From assembly GCA_037043015.1 (NCBI GenBank), contig CM073329.1:5410648-5474647 (forward strand): DNA of 64,000 bases. Reading direction: 5' to 3'. Positions 11,187 to 24,100 of the stretch are shown piece after piece. Origin of the DNA: Bryum argenteum. Taxonomy: Eukaryota; Streptophyta; Bryopsida; Bryales; Bryaceae. The stretch's first letter is position 1, and every line of letters begins with the position of its first letter. The notes beneath the pieces were generated by a model. It ran no database searches and was not told where the DNA came from. It saw nothing but the letters and a program-made list of their open reading frames with translations. The position numbers were made by a program, and so were the translations under genes.

Positions 11187-11640
11187 ATAGTAAGGTGCTC
11201 AATAATGGCTCAATTTTCAGCATGTATAGAAATGTCACTACGCTAAATTTGATAATTAGTGTTAGATTATTATAAGATTTGAAAATGAGATAAGTTTTTA
11301 CTTTTGTTTAAAAAAATTTACCAAGAGCATTGATTCTGATACTATATAAGGACCCCCATCTTGGCCAATATAGTGGGTAAAATTATTGAACAACAGTAAA
11401 ACCTTATAACATGTTTATGTAAATTAGTGTATCTAACACTAATTATCAAATTTAGTGTAGTGCAAGTAAATTTATGGCATGGGGAGAATTAGTAGAAAGA
11501 TGGAGCAAGTGGAATCATCATTTTGGACTCTCCTGCAGTGAGTAATAACTTTTTAAGTTGGATATACATGTGTTTCTAAAATGGTGTTCTAAAATGGTAT
11601 TTTTAAAATGGTGTTCTAAAATGGTGTTCTATAATGGTTG
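11187..11640. repeat. Dispersed repeat copy A, interrupted by a TA-flanked MITE
   Basis: The left part (tagtaaggtgctcaataatg, from 11187) and right part (catggggagaattagtagaa, from about 11478) match the uninterrupted copy at 16391-16590. The intervening 11241-11457 is therefore a later insertion. Toward the right, short repeats of the type aaaatggtgttct are amplified at 11575-11640. Confidence 0.7.
11241..11457. mobile_element. TA-flanked MITE, copy 1
   Basis: Terminal inverted repeats are about 27 bp: left CGCTAAATTTGATAATTAGT, with its reverse complement at the right end carrying one mismatch. Both ends abut TA, consistent with a Tc1/mariner-type TA target. Comparison with the empty site at 16391-16590 supports insertion. 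There is no coding capacity. A relative in the opposite orientation lies at 13272-13489. Confidence 0.65.
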
Positions 11641-13268
11641 TTGTGAGTACATGGTAGTAAAGTATGGAGAAGCTATATGTACCTTTGAGTGAGGATTACT
11701 GGAGCTTTACTGTGGGACGTGCTCCTGTTTAAAACACTCTACAATATAGTAAGAGGGTTAATAAGCGCACAAAAGTCGAATTGGCAAGATCATTGAGAGT
11801 GGGCAATTTTGGGAAATGTGCAAAGTATGTGAGCGATTTAATCAATAATCTTGGCTTTACCCTAAAATATTTTGATTGATTTTGGAAGTGAACTCCATTA
11901 TAGGGACCTCAATATTGATTAACTTAAAAAGTAATGAATAAGTACATTGAATTCGGGAGTTGTGATGTACCTCCTACTTGGATGTTCCCAGTGAGCACCT
12001 TTTGATCACATGTGCTTTTTAAGTCTCCTACCCTAGTGTGAGTGAGTTTGAAGGGAAGTAAAAAGAATTGGGACTTATGACATAGGACCACCTTAAAACG
12101 TTCATTTACCTAAAGGCAATTGAATGTGCATGTTCCAGACACCAAAGTAAACAAATGCATCGAGAGAAAAATAATCAATTGTGCAAGAAAAAAATGTACT
12201 CTTTTCTCAATCCAAAATTCTTGCAAAAGTAAAAATAGATTACTTGGGACCACATAAATATGAAAAGTTGACACGCTTATCAATGTCTGTATACCACAAT
12301 ACACACCTAATATCTTTAGTAATATGTTCTGGTCACAATATCCTTCCACGCTTAAATCAACGGTATTCTTCCACCCTTAAATCACTTGTAAATATAAAGA
12401 GGGTCGAAATTCGATGTGCTACTTTCATGAGAAAGAGCCTCCAGTTGATAGCTAAAAGACAGTTCCAATTTTATGGATCTAGACACTACAATACTCTCTT
12501 AACACTCACGTATGCTCTCCACTAATCCTTAGTGTGGCAGAACCATCCAAATCGGAGAAGAATGTTCGAAACTATAATATTCCTCTCATACATTTTTGTC
12601 GTTCCTAAAAACAAATTGTTGGATCCATCCTATACATCTCAACACAATGCATTACCATGTGTTCCAAATGTGTTTGAGAGAGTATCGATATCTTTTGGAT
12701 AAATTTGCACAATGACTTGTTTTGATTTGCATTTACAATTTTTAAGGTTCTTATAAAAGCAACATTTGACGCAAGAGGTAACGATGCCAAGGCGAGCAAG
12801 AGCGTAAAGGGAAGCACCATCTATCGTACAATGTATCTTGGACGATTGTCCGCAGTTAATGCATTAGATTCATCCTCTTCACCAAATATAACAACTGAGC
12901 ATCAATCCATCCGTAAAAATTGTTGTACAATCACTTAGTATGCGCACATGAGGCAAACAAAGCCGTGTGAAGGCATATGTGTGCCTTCGACATTCGGCGG
13001 TTTGTTTGAACAAAGGCACACAGAGGAGTGTGACTTTCCCATGCAATTGCCGTCCATCTACAATATGTTAACCACTCTTTAACTCGCGCAACCAATCACA
13101 TGCTAGATTGAACACGTAAAAAAATATTCACACTCACATCCCACCCTTGCTTACTACCATGCATCCGGATTGTCTGCTGCTCAAGGTTTCGCGGGAGTGA
13201 GTGCATGAGCACAATGTGTGAAGAGAGTGAGCGAAACTTCTGAGCAACTCCCTTAAAGAGTCAATATG
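11641..13268. other. Gene-free stretch
   Basis: No frame longer than about 114 codons and none resembling a known family. No RNA gene or clear repeat structure seen. Confidence 0.45.
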
Positions 13269-13271
13269 CTA

Positions 13272-13527
13272 CACTAAATAGGTAGATTAGTGTTAGATAC
13301 ACTAATTTATATAAACATGTCATAAGTTTTTACTGTTGGTCAATATTTTTACCCTCTATATCCGCCAAGATGTGGATCCTTCCAGAGTATCGGAGTCAGT
13401 AGTCTTGGTAAATTTTTTTTTACCAGAAGTAAAAACTTATAGCATTTTCAAATCTTATAAAAATCTAACACTAATCTACCTATTCAGTGTAGTCCCAATC
13501 TAACACTAATCTACCTATTCAGTGTAG
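13272..13527. mobile_element. TA-flanked MITE, copy 2, with duplicated right end
   Basis: The left end reads CACTAAATAGGTAGATTAGT. The matching inverted right end is at 13460-13489, with TA at 13270-13271 and 13490-13491. The interior is the reverse complement of the copy at 11241-11457. The final 35 bp, including the right terminus, is tandemly duplicated through 13527. It sits about 150 bp upstream of the ABP1 start codon. Confidence 0.65.
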
Positions 13528-13679
13528 TCCCAATCACTTACCACAGCCTACCACATGCCCCATGGGAGCGAAGGAAATTGCCTGCCCACATGACTCATGT
13601 GCCCAGGGCAACTCTTTCCACACATGTGTTCTTGGTTGACCGAAGCTCCTGTTCCGCTTGAATGCTCCGATTCTCGCTC

Positions 13680-16037
13680 ATGGCGCTTTCGCTCCAGCGA
13701 TGTCTCGTCTGCGTGCTGCTCATCACCGCTCTCGCCCTCGGGGTAGTAGGTACGCACATTCCCCTAATCCCATTGCGCTCTCTTTCTGAGGGAATTTAGG
13801 GTGTGGCACTTTGTCAAGATTGAAGTTCCTTGATTGATTGATTGTGTTGGGAGACAAGCGTCCGAATCAAGCCATTCCCAGTTCTAGACAAATACGATTG
13901 AGGATTCGTTGTTTAGATACCAGAAAAGCGTCATGTACGTACTACTAGTCCTTGTGAAAGTTACAGATTGATGGTTGTGGAGCAGCCTGAGCAATGGCAC
14001 TCAATCTCGTTGAAGAAAATAGCGCAGTGAAAGAAAAGAAAGAAAAAGAAATGATGATGTTTTCTTGTTTGGTTTTGAATTTGCTTGTGAGACCTTCTTT
14101 CAATTGCAAGAGTTGCTTTCAAATTGGTTCTAGAAGCTGGAAGAAGACTCTAGCGAGTTCAAGAATGGTGTGTATGAACCTTGATGGTTACCTTTGTGTT
14201 CAAGTTTCAAGAAGTGTTGATCAATTCACTCATCGAGCTTGTGGTATGTAAAACAGAGTCGTCGTCTTCTGTTGTGAGAGAGATTGCCAAACTGAAGCAG
14301 GTCGATGACATTCCCAAATTGGCACACATCACAATCGCCGGAGTTCGAGATGGTCAAAAAGAGGTAAATAATGTATCTACCTACCAGTAGCACAATGCTT
14401 TTATCAATTGACTTAAACCTCTATTTTGTTTCCGTAGGTTGTCTATGGTGCACTTTTACGAAGGAAAGATGGTAGAGATTGAGGAGGTAAAATTTGCCAT
14501 AAAGAAATGCAAAACCTCAATTCCGTCAAAATGGCATTATCTAGTGCATTTTCAAAATGACAATCTTGAAACAATGAGAGAGTGCGGTGGTGATATTCCA
14601 AGGTCATACAAATTTTGGTATAGCAAAATGGCACTTGGAATAGCGCCATTTCAATGAGATTGAGGTTGCAACTACATGACTCCATATTAAATTGACACAT
14701 ACAATCTGTCAATTGATCAACATTGAGGTAATTGAATGTCGAGTAGTGTCATCTTACATCTTTCTTAATATAACCAAATTCTTAGTAATTGTTCATATGT
14801 TTTAATCTATGAGGATGTGATCAATCGGAGAGGTCTATGCAGTTTGTGGTAACCACACATTTAACTACTCCTAGACTAAGAGCAGTCCATCAGAAAGACC
14901 GTTGGGGCTCCCCCATGCTCATGTGTACAAGATACAATGCAAACACGAAAATGCAAATCAAGAGATCTTTGGAGGATAAAAAGATCCTCACATGCCCCAA
15001 TGTAAATCTCCAATTAGTTTAGTGATCACTCCACAAAATTGAAAATTCCAAAATCTGCTCCGAGTACAAAATTCGTGAATGAGTCTGGATTTAGTTAAAT
15101 GTGGCATTTGTGGTTTTCCCAGGTTGAAGCATGGGTAGAGACAGTTGCACCTGGCGGTGGCACACCCATCCATCGCCACGACCAGGAAGAAATCTTCATC
15201 ATCCAGAAAGGAGCAGGAACTGTGTACATTGCTTCTCCATCGGAGAACAACTTCCCAGGAGAGCCTGTTGCAACACCATTTTCTGCCAACTCTACTTTCT
15301 CCATTCCACCAAATGCAGTTCATCAGGTAAACATTCAAAGATCCCTGCTCATTCACTTTCTCTTTCACCACTTTTCCTAGTTCTTGATTATAGTCAATGT
15401 AGTTTCTCAAAAGAGTAAATTGTGATTATGTAGGTTCAAAAATCTTTCCCTGATTGTTTTGTTTTGTTTTCACTTGGAAATGAGAACAGGTTCGGAACGC
15501 AGGCGATGAGGATTGCCAGTTCTTCGTCGTCATTTCCAAGCCTCCAATGCAAGCGTAAGAACTGACTGAGCTCCTTTTACTTGACATTTTGGAATTGCTC
15601 GATATGTCTATTTCAAGAATAAAGAATCAGGTCATGCTCTCTACAACTCCGTAAAGTCGAAATCAACCACAAAATAATATGCTGTTTTTGCAAAATCTAA
15701 AACTTTTGATTGAATACAATTCAAGATCCTTACGATAAAAACAGATGGGTAGACTAATTAGACACTTGTAAAGAAGTTTACAAGTTTTTCCGAAAATTGT
15801 TTTCTATTCACGGATTTCAGATATGGCCGTTTGGAGGGTCACTATAGAGCTTCTCCTTTACAGGTTAAATGCCAAATTGTTGTCTATGAGCTCAAAGGAT
15901 GTTGTTGCGAACTTTGTTGACTGTGGTTGCTATGGTGGTGGAACGGCAGGTACGTTTACAAGACGTGGGACACACTCCATGAAGACGCTTTTTTACTACC
16001 ATTACCATGGGACCAAAGTGAAAAGGATGAGCTCTAG
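13680..16037 (+). CDS. ABP1: Auxin-binding protein 1-like ER cupin (ABP1), five exons, 177 aa
   Basis: ER-resident cupin of the ABP1 family. Exons 13680-13749, 14257-14363, 15123-15326, 15490-15554, 15950-16037 (534 nt, all phases agree). Residues 1-23 are a hydrophobic signal peptide. The cupin metal site is TPIHRHDQEEIF, with H76, H78, E82 and the distal H126 in PNAVHQ. These match the zinc and auxin ligands of ABP1. The conserved sequon NST is at N115. The C-terminus is EKDEL, an ER-retrieval signal. The last exon was found by homology (YVYKTWDTLHEDA) beyond a longer frame at 15823 that is intronic. Oddity: the mature protein has a single Cys (C136), so the intramolecular disulfide of seed-plant ABP1 cannot form. 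Intron 2 carries a MITE. Confidence 0.92.
14513..14667. mobile_element. AACCTCAATTCCGT-type MITE in ABP1 intron 2
   Basis: A 155-bp element with inverted ends: AACCTCAATTCCGTCAAAAT at left, and a right end in the reverse sense finishing GAGATTGAGGTT. It is flanked by a perfect 4-bp duplication, GCAA (14509-14512 and 14668-14671). A second, 256-bp member lies at 50103-50358. There is no coding capacity; superfamily unknown. Confidence 0.75.
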
Positions 16038-17097
16038 ATCTCAACTTGGTGGGTTTGTTGTTCATGTAAAGTGAAAATGTGTTGATATTCTGGTTGGGTA
16101 ATTTAGAAGACTAATTTCTCAATTACGAATGTCATCTGAACTTTCTTCAAGAGAATTGCTCAACTATATTGAATCTAAATTTTGTTGTTTGCGTGGAAAT
16201 CATGAGCTAAACAAAGAAGTGCTTCTTTGGAAATAGTTACCCTTTCTTTTCTATTGTGCTTATCACAGCTCCTTGGAGGAACTACTAACAGCATTTTTGG
16301 TCATTGTTTCTACTTAAGTGTTTAATACTTATCAACATTAACATTTTTTATGTTCACATCATAACCTCAAAATCTGCCTGATAATTGTCAATAGTAAGGT
16401 GCTCAATAATGGCTCAGTACAGGAAATTGATAGGGATGTTACCAGTGCAACATATCTTTTGTGCATGGGGAGAATTAGTAGAAAGTTAGAGCAAGCAGAA
16501 TCATCATTTTTAAGCTCTCCTATAATGAATTATGCATTTAGAAGTTGAATGTTCAGGTGTTCTCAAAATGGTGCCCTAAAGTGCCCTACCTTCCCATCCT
16601 ACAAGTAACAAGAACTTTTCCTTCCAACTTAAACATTACAATTCCACAAACTGTGAGGATCTGAATCTTCCAAATGACATACATCTACACCCATTCTTAG
16701 GTTCTTCATCTTCCATATGACATACACGCAGTTAGGTTCTTGAGCATACACTTACATACTTCAAAATTAGTTACAAGTTAAATAATTGCACCTTCCATAG
16801 AAAAAAAAGGCCGATTTGAGGCCATTCTCCTCTAAGAAGTTGAACAAGTGAAATCTACTAAAGCAGGAGCAACTATGACAATCAATGTATCTGCTATCAA
16901 CATACAGTACGTATCTCGAACATGAATTTTTAGAAAAGATGCACATCGTCGCTATACAAATTTTTCTAATGTTCTCTACAGATCCTTAATTTACATAACG
17001 CAAGAATGGAGTACCTTCTGCTAAAATTCGGAACACCAAACACTCCTCATCAAACAAGTAATGATACACTATCACATGAAACTTACACTAAAAAGAT
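16038..17097. repeat. Intergenic with dispersed repeat copy B (16391-16590)
   Basis: The 16391-16590 segment (tagtaaggtgctcaataatg ... atggggagaattagtagaaa) is the uninterrupted counterpart of 11187-11640. The rest of the interval between ABP1 and the convergent MurB 3' end shows no gene. Confidence 0.6.
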
Positions 17098-19075
17098 CTA
17101 GCTCTCCGGGCTGTAGGGAACATACAAGACTTCATCATGTAACCACAACCCAAACTTCCGGTGCACTTGCTCCTTCACCAAAGCAATAAGAGCCTGCATA
17201 TCATGTGAGTTGGAGCCTCCTGCATTGATGAGAAAGTTGGCATGCTTCGCCGAGATTCGAGCTCCCCCAATTGCTACCCCCTTGAGGCCAGCCTTCTCTA
17301 TCAAAGCTCCAGCCGACTCACATCCCGCACCTGGATTCCGAAAGACGCAACCTGCACTCCTCTCGGACACGGGTTGTGTCCGCTTCCTCCTTCAACATGC
17401 CAATCTCACATGATTAGAAGGTTTCTATGTAAAGATTCCACATTATCAACTTCTACATGAAGAGTCTGAAAAGGAAAGCATACGAAACACTCTTCATGGA
17501 TCTGGTCTGGCTTGTGTCCTTATTTGAGGATTCGGTTCCACCATGAGGTTTTGGGTATGATACTCTCAAGCTGATGAAAAATTCTCAAACAAGTGCGAAG
17601 CAGACGTGATCAGAGACTGGGGGTTCGGGTTCTACGGATGTTGATGCATCCAAGCTTGAGCTGCTGCATGTGGAGCATCGATCACTTCTGCTCGGCACTT
17701 GTTTGAAAATTGTGATTCGTTTTGAGTGCTATACTCAGAACCTCATGTTTGTGGCACCGGATCTGTTAAAACTCCACCACTCTTTCAAGCAGAGAGAACA
17801 AAATGTAACCAGTATGCAGATTAGGGTTTGAGGTTTAAGGTTCATGAGCCTGTAGCAGCATTCTATGCAAGTGAAATAAGGGTGGTGGTGATGACGCACC
17901 TTTCGAGATACATACGCTGCCGTTGCTTGGATTCAGAGTTGGGCTGCAACGCAAAAGTGGCAGCCACAATCACAGCGGAATCACGCATCTGCTGAAACGG
18001 CGAAGTGCGGTACTCAAAGCTCATTTCACCTCGAGAAAGCGAACGTGAATCGCCACTTGTTGTCACAAGCTCCACACTCTCCACTACCTCACCTGTTTCC
18101 TGTCTCACATTCGCACATGCATCCATTCTCAAGCTGCCCCACCCACCGAACAACAATAAAAAATCTTGTATTGCAATGCTGCAATCATAGATTGTGATAG
18201 TCAAACCGAATGAACTGTTCGTGTGATGGTGTGTGCAGAGATTGGTGGTACCTGGCCATCGGCACCGGCGTTCATGTACACGGCGCCACCGACAGTGCCA
18301 GGGATGCCACCAGCGAATTCAAGGCCAGAGAAGCCTTCACGAGAGCATTGAACGCCGAGCATGTTGAAAGCGTAGCCACTTCCCACACGATACGATCCCG
18401 GCGTTTCCAGTCGCTCTAGAAAGTCGATTCGATTCAGGATCACACACCCGTCGAATCCTCGATCGTCGAACAAGCAGTTTGAGCCTTTGCCCACCACGAA
18501 CCACCGCTCATCGCAACTCGTACAATACCTGCGAGACACAAAGCTCCAATCCGATCAACCACCGTATCTGTTCATGCAAATGACTATGTGTACCGATCCA
18601 TCTGATCACCTACTCAAAACGAAAGAGACGATCATTTGCCCCCATTTGTTACACTCCGAATGGAGCACACCCCGGCAGAAAACGAGGAGTATTGAAGGAA
18701 TCTAAATGTCCTGGAAATAGGGGCGAAACCCTAAAAAATGATAGATATGATTGAATGTTCGATGATTGTTGATAACCAGAGCATCACATCGACGACAGTT
18801 CGATAGCAAATGTAAGCAAACCTGAGTACGGATGCCATTTCGGTTGCCGTTTTGACCTCCACGAACATCTTGGCGGGGCCGCCGATACCCCAGCTGCTGA
18901 TCTCGCTAAGCATCTTGCCATAGCTGAAATTCGGAGCAGCACAATTCACTTTACAATGTACAACGGCTTGCTTGCGATATTCTACTTTCGCAGTACGCGG
19001 TCTCCAATCCAACGGTACTCGCCGTCTCCATGAATCAGAATGCGGTATGCAATGCGACGAGATAGCCACCGCCAT
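17098..19075 (-). CDS. MurB: UDP-N-acetylenolpyruvoylglucosamine reductase, plastid-type MurB, four exons, 340 aa
   Basis: Reduces UDP-GlcNAc-enolpyruvate to UDP-MurNAc with NADPH and FAD, in peptidoglycan precursor synthesis. In non-angiosperm plants this acts in the plastid wall. Exons on the minus strand: 19075-18822, 18528-18252, 18099-17900, 17389-17098 (1023 nt, phases agree). Residues 1 to about 48 are basic, Ser-rich and transit-peptide-like. FAD-domain motifs are SSWGIGGPAKMF (60-71), VVGKGSN and GLEFAGGIPGTVGGAVYMNA (about 154-172). Arg208 sits in FEYRTSPFQ. The C-terminal domain has SAGCVFRNPGAG, AGLKG, SAKHANFLIN and the conserved E330 in LHDEVLYVP. The proton-donor serine of bacterial MurB is Cys here (C258). 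The gene shares a short divergent promoter with BUD32. Confidence 0.93.
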
Positions 19076-19238
19076 AGCTACACTCTCCCTTCATACCGGA
19101 AACCACGAGTTGGAAGACTGCGATACTACTCTGCAAGAGAGCATTTCAGCTGGTAACCGGCTAATACCCGCCTCACCTCGAGTCCTTTAGGGCTTCAGGG
19201 TTTTAGAACAGCCTCATTTTATCAAGAGACTCGACGCC
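19076..19238. promoter_or_regulatory. Bidirectional promoter between MurB and BUD32
   Basis: Only 163 bp separate the two divergent start codons, so both 5' UTRs and the core promoter lie in this interval. I see no clear TATA box for either direction. Co-regulation is inference from layout. Confidence 0.6.
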
Positions 19239-20905
<1,667 letters not shown>

Positions 20906-21114
20906 GCCACCACATTCCAAGAATAGTGCAGCACATCATCTTCCTAGGTTGAAAAGTACTTTTCTATACACGGGCTGTATATAAAATCATGCCGCAGAAT
21001 GAGGGTCAAGTGACAAAATTGCTTATGGTTCAGATAAGCGCCCACCGTTAACTTCAGAAATGACCCAGAAGTGGGTCGGTATAAGTTAGATGACCGAGGA
21101 TGCTTCGGTGTAAG
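20906..21114. other. Convergent 3' flanks of BUD32 and the WD40 gene
   Basis: No gene or repeat beyond the two 3' UTRs. Tail-to-tail spacing is about 210 bp. Confidence 0.5.
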
Positions 21115-24100
21115 TTAGATGTCTCTAGTCTCGAGTAAAGGATGTGTGAGTCGCCAACGCGGGCTTGACTGTTGCCGAACATTTTGGTACAGCACCTGCA
21201 CAAGGTCCAAAGTTTGTGAATTAGAGAATGATACGGAATGAACATCCTTTTGCCAGTGACCTGAAAGGTTCAATAGAGAGTTTTCGAAGCTTACGACTTT
21301 CTGATCGTCGCCTCCTGTGCAAATAAATTGGTCCTTTGGTGAAATAGCCACCTGATTTCAATGGAGCAGTATAAATAAGGATCGAATAATCGAGCTATGC
21401 AGAAGAAGAAAAAAAAGCGAGACAGTAAATGGCACTTAGAATCGAATCTTATACAATGATTATTCCACACATATCCATTATCTAATCGTCATGGTACGAT
21501 TGGGCTGAGGGAGTATACCGTGTTTACACAACGAGAATGAGCCGAAATCTGGCGTACACATGGCTGTCCCAACGATGGATCCCAGATCGCAACACTGGGA
21601 TGCAAAAGCACGCAAGGAAGTTAATATAAGCACTGTGGAGGTACCCTCAAAAACCTCTACGAACTGTGGAGGTACCCTCAAAAACCTCTACGAACTGTGG
21701 AGGTACCCTCAAAAACCTCTACGAACTGTGGAGGTACCCTCAAAAACCTCTACGAACTGTGGAGGTACCCTCAAAAACCTCTACGAGCAGAAGAACATGC
21801 CTGACATGTTGGTAGTTTTCTACGCACCAGTGGCTAGGGAGGAATTAGCATGTTATAAGACTTCCCCCTTGATGGTTATACAACTTTTGAGCATAAACAT
21901 CCAAAGATATGTAAAAAAAAAACACTATTCAACTCGACCTCAATAGGTTTTAAGTTGTTAAGACTATGTAAAAAAAAAAACACTATTCAGTTCGACCTCA
22001 ATAGGTTTTAAGTTGTTAAGACTTTCGATATAAGCAAAACTAAGACAAGGCGCTCAAGGCTATCTCTTACTAGAAATCTTGACTGTTACTAAGCAACGTG
22101 ATGAAGGTTAGGTCCGACATGCTCTCACCTGCCATTGCCACTTGCAGTGACAAGAACGGGTTCATTCTGAAACCATCGTGCATCATTCACACCTTGATCA
22201 CCCACATCAACATACCTGCAACAAGAAATGAACACTTCAGCTGGAAAGTGGAGAGCAGAGTCCAAGTAGGAAGCACATGTTGTGTACCCAGGCACTTGTA
22301 GAAAGTAGAATCAAAGTACCCAGGCACTTGGAATGCGTTTTCTGCCGTGGGCATGGGATCCCCGTGGCTTAAATGGTGCAAGGCTCGAAAAGACTTGTCC
22401 GTGGTGGGTGGTGCGACGTTGCAACTGGGACTTGTAGGACTCTTCAAGGGCATCATACGTGTGTCCCATATGAAGGTGCAATTCCCCGTGCATGAAGCTT
22501 GGAAAAAGGTCTCACAGGAACTAAAGGAGACGGATGTCACCTCCCAGGTGGAACTGAGTGGCAATCTGACAATATTCCCACCAGTCCTCGCATCAAAGAG
22601 GTTGGTACTTCCATCTCCGGAACCTACTCCACAACCATCACCAGGTAACATCTCTCCCCATATTAGTGACTGTCCATTGTGTGCACAAGCTTGTTCTTGT
22701 AAATGTTCTTGTTCTAGCAGCTAATATGATCCAGATTAAATACTCCCTATTCTCTTATCGTCATCATGTCACGGTTCCGAAGTTGAAATTTCAGTGTTGA
22801 TGATACAACTGGCTCAAAACAAAGTACATCTTAAACATAAAACTATTAACAGTGGTTGAACAGGCATTCATAGAAAGGAGCATCACCAGAAACATATTGC
22901 CCTTCAAAACACCCTGGAACTTACTCATCAACTTGGAAACCAAATGAAGGCAGTCAAGTGAGGAATACCTGTTATGACACTGGACCCAGCGGCATTGGTA
23001 TCTAGACACGTTATGAACTGCAACCACACGGTTTGAATCAGGCCACATTTTTCTAAACTATCAATCGAATTGCGAGCTAAGTCCAGGTTAGATATAATCG
23101 TTCAAAATTTAAATTTGTGTTCGTTTGAGACTGAGGGAACAATGGCGTTCAATGGCGTACTGACAGTATCATGTGCAGGAAACGTTGCGAGATTGGCCAG
23201 GGCATCAATGTCCCAAATCTGCACAATTGCTGGTTTGCCACCTGGTGAGTCGCTTCCACAAACGAGATACTTCTCATTGCAAAACTTCAAAGCGTCCATG
23301 GATAAAAGATCTGCCTGCTCCTGCCTGTCACCACCATGAAGTTCAGCATCGTCTGAATGATGCATTGCAGCCTCAATCTACATTCAAGCTTTCAATTGAA
23401 TTCGGCAAGGCCCACGGGTTTTAAATAATTTGCTAGAGAAAACACATTCAAGAACCTGACATTTTTCAGAACTTCAAGCAGACCGTGTGGTCAGCAATTT
23501 TATTTTGTAAGTAACTAGGTCACAACCAACCTGTAGATGGCATTTAAATCAGACGCTAATTCTCCGGTTGATACGTTCCAAAGCAAGAGCTGATTGTCTC
23601 CTTCACCCCCACTAGTTGCCGCAAGACCTATTTTCCACAGACGACATTCTTACTAAATGGAAGTAATTTATAACTTTAAGAGAAGAACAGCGTTGGAGAA
23701 ATTCCTTAAGGAGTAAGTTACTTCCGAGTATGAACCATAAATTTCAGGCTACAGAATAGGTGGTATGCTCACAAGGCTGAAGTTCATTGACGGTCATTGC
23801 ACTGATTTTCTTCTTATGCCCTGGAGCACCATCATCTGATCCAGGCCCTAATGTGTGAAGACAGTTCCCCGACCTTGACTCCCAGACCTGCGAATGTTGT
23901 TCAAATGTTCATATAAAGAATATAATCATGTAAGAATCGAACATAACTTCACAGTCATGAGAATTGATGACTTTAAGGATTGTAGCAAAACCTTGACAAC
24001 ATTGCTTGCACAAGAAATAACCCTCTCTCCGCCAAGTGCGAATTCCACTGCTTGAATCTTGAATAAGACCACATCAAAGCAATCGTCACAAGTGAGACGA

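Noticed and set aside
10834-11246. Overlapping frames of 114 and 134 codons on both strands upstream of DHAR
   Set aside because: Driven by a GC-rich stretch and a poly-G tract. They resemble no protein family.
11236-11462. CACTA (En/Spm) element, because the ends read CACTAC...GTAGTG
   Set aside because: The expected 3-bp duplication is absent. The empty-site comparison and the second copy fit a TA target better.
15823-16074. 83-codon frame at the 3' end of ABP1 as its last exon
   Set aside because: It shows no cupin similarity. The reading frame starting at 15950 after an AG gives the ABP1-like tail ending in KDEL and fits the phase of exon 4.
21560-21946. 128-codon plus-strand frame over the 31-bp minisatellite
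   Set aside because: It is antisense to WD40 exon 18 and made of repeat-derived peptide. It is not a gene.
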